Below are positions 61,791-64,000 of a stretch of 64,000 nt of DNA, in pieces. Positions within the stretch are counted from its first letter, which is position 1. Every line of letters begins with the position of its first letter. The position numbers and the translations under genes were made by a program. The stretch is from assembly GCF_035317345.1 (NCBI RefSeq), contig NZ_JAYKTU010000003.1; one strand, written 5' to 3'. The notes under the pieces were generated by a model. It saw only the letters and a program-made list of their open reading frames with translations, ran no database searches and had not been told where the DNA came from. Origin of the DNA: Cellvibrio fontiphilus. GTDB taxonomy: Bacteria; Pseudomonadota; Gammaproteobacteria; Pseudomonadales; Cellvibrionaceae.

Positions 61791-64000
61791 TCAGTCTTGT
61801 GGTTTGGAGGCTGGGGTTTTATTACTGTCTTTTTTACCCGGTTTCTTATTGACGCTGTCGCGCAGGCTTTGTTCGCTTTCAAACAGGCGATCAAAACGCA
61901 TCTTGGGTTCATCCCAGCTGCCCTTGATGGTGTAGCTCACACTGGTAGCCTGATCCACCTGCTTTTTGAAGAGCTTACTGACCACATAAATGCCTGCAGC
62001 TGCCGGCAACCCGGCAGCCAGCGCAGCGTAAAAAGTGACGTTGCCCGCAACTGGCAAGGAGGCAACCAAACGGGTATTCAGTCGCTCGCGGCGCAAGTCG
62101 ATAGTGCCAGCCATTTGCATACCACTGGAGGGGGTAGTCACCACTAGCGGTTCTTCAAACACCAAGCTACCCTGGTTAAACCTGACTTTGCCGGTGATCT
62201 GGTCGTAAGCGAGACCACTTTTATAGAGATCGGAAAAATCCAGGCGCAAGCGCCGCGCGAGTGAGTCAAAGTTGAGGATCGACATAAGCCGCAAAATACC
62301 CTCGCCTGCACCGGCATCGCGTTTAAAACGACCGTTTTCCATCGCAATAGTCATCTCCCCCCCCAGATTGAGGATCTTGAAATCCTGGGGCGATCCGGGC
62401 CAAAACAGGTCGGCGTCGTAGCTGGCTGCGGTACTTTCCAGCATGTCGGGTTTTTGCCAATCACGCAGCACTGCACCCATATCACCCGCGCGCAAACGGC
62501 CGATAAAGCGGGTTTGCACGCCCACCTCAGTGTTGTGCCATATCAAGCGCGCACCTGCCAGTTCCGGTTCATTAGGGTTATCGTCTATGCCGCTGACCGT
62601 CACTCCGCGAATAGTGCCGCGAATTTTGTCGATCACCACCCCCAAATCGTCGGGCCGCAAGGCGAGTGACCAGGTACCGTAATCCTTGTTATCCAGCAGT
62701 AGCGATTCAATATTGATATTGGCGCGCGGCAAACGGCGCGGGTCAATCACCTTCGCCACCGCTGTTTCAGAGGGGCTTGGCTCGGGAGCGTCAGGCGCAG
62801 CGCTATTGATCGAGGGCGAACTCTCCGCAGTGGCTGGCTGGCTCAGGCCCAGAGCGACTGAATCCAATGACAGGCGGCGCAGGTTTACATCCATCGCAAC
62901 AAAAGAGCTGGTCGGAACAAACAGGTCACCTTCAACCACCGGATTGCGCACCGCCAATTGCCAGCCCGCAGCAACGGGCATAGCTGTAACTGCAAGGTTT
63001 TCCAGAGTCATGGGGCCGAGTTGATACTCACCTAGCACCAACTCAATCAAAAACGGCAGGCCGGCAACCTTGCCAATCTGATCATCCGCCAGGGCAACCG
63101 GGCTGCTGCTGGCATTAGTGGCCAAAGGACGCACCACCACGGGCGCAAGGCGCTCGGCATACCTCAGGTAACGCGCTTGCACAGCTTTCCAGGCATCCAG
63201 ATCAATTCCCGGCAGAAAGCCGGATACCAAAAACTGCGCTTTATCACCTAAACGGGCATCCTCAGCCAGCGCGATATTCGCATTCAACAACTGGTTATTA
63301 TTGCCGCGATCCATGCGCAACAGCGCTTGCACTTCACGGTTGTAATCCACCCGGATTTGCGACTGCTGCTCCTGCAGCCACAGGGAAAACTTGAGCGGGC
63401 GTTCTTCATCGGCGGCTTTTCCGTAAGGTGCGGGTAAATCTACCGCCACCCCTGCGAGATTGGAGCTGAGCGTGACCCTGGCAAAGGCGCGGGAGGCAAA
63501 CTCGCGTGGACTGGGGGGCACATCACCGGTGGTATTACTCTGGCTGGCGCTGATCTGGTGATTTAATTCTACCCGCGCTTCATAGGGCATAACCCCCTTA
63601 AGAAACAAGGCTTCGGGGCGTTTGCTCCAAAGTGCTAATTGCTCGGCATCCACCCTGCCCTGCAAATCTATGAGGGTTTTATTCGCACCCTTGGCCTTAT
63701 CACTGACCAAACTCACTAACAGCGGCTCGCCAAAAAAAGTGCCCTGCAAGTCCTTACTCGCAAGACCACTGGCGCTGTTGTAGCTGATATTGCCGCTCAG
63801 CTCACCAACACTGAGGTTGAGGTTCTGCAATTCAAAAAGCGGCACTTGCAGGTCTACATCTACCTGTTGGCGGGCATCGGCGGGCTTCTGCTCGCCGCTG
63901 CCCAGGGGTATATCCAGATCCAGGCGGGCCAGCATATCGCCCTGCATCGACCAGGAATCCAAACTGCTACCCAGATACTGACGCATTTGACCTTCGCGCA
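61791..64000 (-). CDS. yhdP: YhdP-family AsmA-like protein, C-terminal ~735 residues (5' end outside window)
   Basis: The frame is open to the right edge. YhdP and relatives (TIGR02099, DUF3971/AsmA2) are long bridge-like proteins that carry phospholipid across the periplasm. Visible marks are the repeated beta-strand pattern, IRVDYNREVQALLRMDRG, the MSILNFDSLARRLRLDFSDL block, LAYDQITGKVRFNQGSLVFEEPL and the hydrophobic segment LPVAGNVTFYAALAAGLPAA near the C terminus. A positively charged tail (KKPGKKDSNKTPASKPQD) ends the protein. The full length in the family is about 1250 residues, so around 500 residues are missing upstream. Confidence 0.9.
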   Translation of the reverse strand, partial: REGQMRQYLGSSLDSWSMQGDMLARLDLDIPLGSGEQKPADARQQVDVDLQVPLFELQNLNLSVGELSGNISYNSASGLASKDLQGTFFGEPLLVSLVSDKAKGANKTLIDLQGRVDAEQLALWSKRPEALFLKGVMPYEARVELNHQISASQSNTTGDVPPSPREFASRAFARVTLSSNLAGVAVDLPAPYGKAADEERPLKFSLWLQEQQSQIRVDYNREVQALLRMDRGNNNQLLNANIALAEDARLGDKAQFLVSGFLPGIDLDAWKAVQARYLRYAERLAPVVVRPLATNASSSPVALADDQIGKVAGLPFLIELVLGEYQLGPMTLENLAVTAMPVAAGWQLAVRNPVVEGDLFVPTSSFVAMDVNLRRLSLDSVALGLSQPATAESSPSINSAAPDAPEPSPSETAVAKVIDPRRLPRANINIESLLLDNKDYGTWSLALRPDDLGVVIDKIRGTIRGVTVSGIDDNPNEPELAGARLIWHNTEVGVQTRFIGRLRAGDMGAVLRDWQKPDMLESTAASYDADLFWPGSPQDFKILNLGGEMTIAMENGRFKRDAGAGEGILRLMSILNFDSLARRLRLDFSDLYKSGLAYDQITGKVRFNQGSLVFEEPLVVTTPSSGMQMAGTIDLRRERLNTRLVASLPVAGNVTFYAALAAGLPAAAGIYVVSKLFKKQVDQATSVSYTIKGSWDEPKMRFDRLFESEQSLRDSVNKKPGKKDSNKTPASKPQD

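Overview
The window looks like chromosome from a gammaproteobacterium of the Cellvibrio type. The evidence is the mix of gene families: a complete urea amidolyase plus UrtABCDE locus, a sugar symporter paired with a GH43 glycosidase, a GH18 chitinase lipoprotein, a PEP-CTERM protein, RimK with its zinc protease partner, several c-di-GMP enzymes, and a napEDABC operon. The genus is inferred from content only. No rRNA or stand-alone tRNA gene is present. One RNA gene is certain, tmRNA (ssrA).

Layout. 1-8.4 kb: the 3' end of hisC, a STAS protein, a GGDEF-EAL protein, rimK with its protease, a small acidic protein behind a set of overlapping hairpins, a VanZ-like membrane protein and dgt. 8.4-21.4 kb: the urea locus. 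A sigma-54-type promoter with a palindrome at its expected start site precedes allophanate hydrolase. Urea carboxylase, a GntR/FCD regulator and the urea ABC transporter urtABCDE follow, and three palindromic interspersed repeats sit in the gaps. 21.4-27.3 kb: a BACON-repeat lipoprotein, a GPH-type sugar transporter and a cytoplasmic GH43 enzyme.

27.4-31.5 kb is the accessory region. ssrA is followed by an AT-rich two-gene unit, a ParB/DUF262-like protein and a HEPN-type protein with an R-x4-H RNase motif. After it come an integrase lacking its N-terminal half and the last 250 codons of a type I restriction subunit HsdR. This looks like the worn remnant of a defence island, and the two-gene unit is the best candidate for an undescribed system.

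31.6-42.9 kb: an outer-membrane barrel, a YigZ/IMPACT protein, a sulfurtransferase, a YCII-PhnB fusion, a minus-strand signalling cluster (cheR, REC-EAL, hybrid kinase), a toxin-antitoxin pair with two operator-like repeats, a FixJ/NarL regulator and tcdA. 42.9-47.8 kb: napEDABC behind an FNR/ANR-like box, then a SufE/CsdE gene, so the nap operon lies between two genes of the csd group. 48-64 kb: GH18 chitinase, tatD with an internal 21-bp tandem repeat, two alpha/beta hydrolase lipoproteins, a membrane diguanylate cyclase, the moxR-DUF58-tgpA operon, a PEP-CTERM protein, a flavin halogenase-like oxidoreductase, a membrane protein of unknown function, a DUF1993 protein and the 3' end of a yhdP-like gene.
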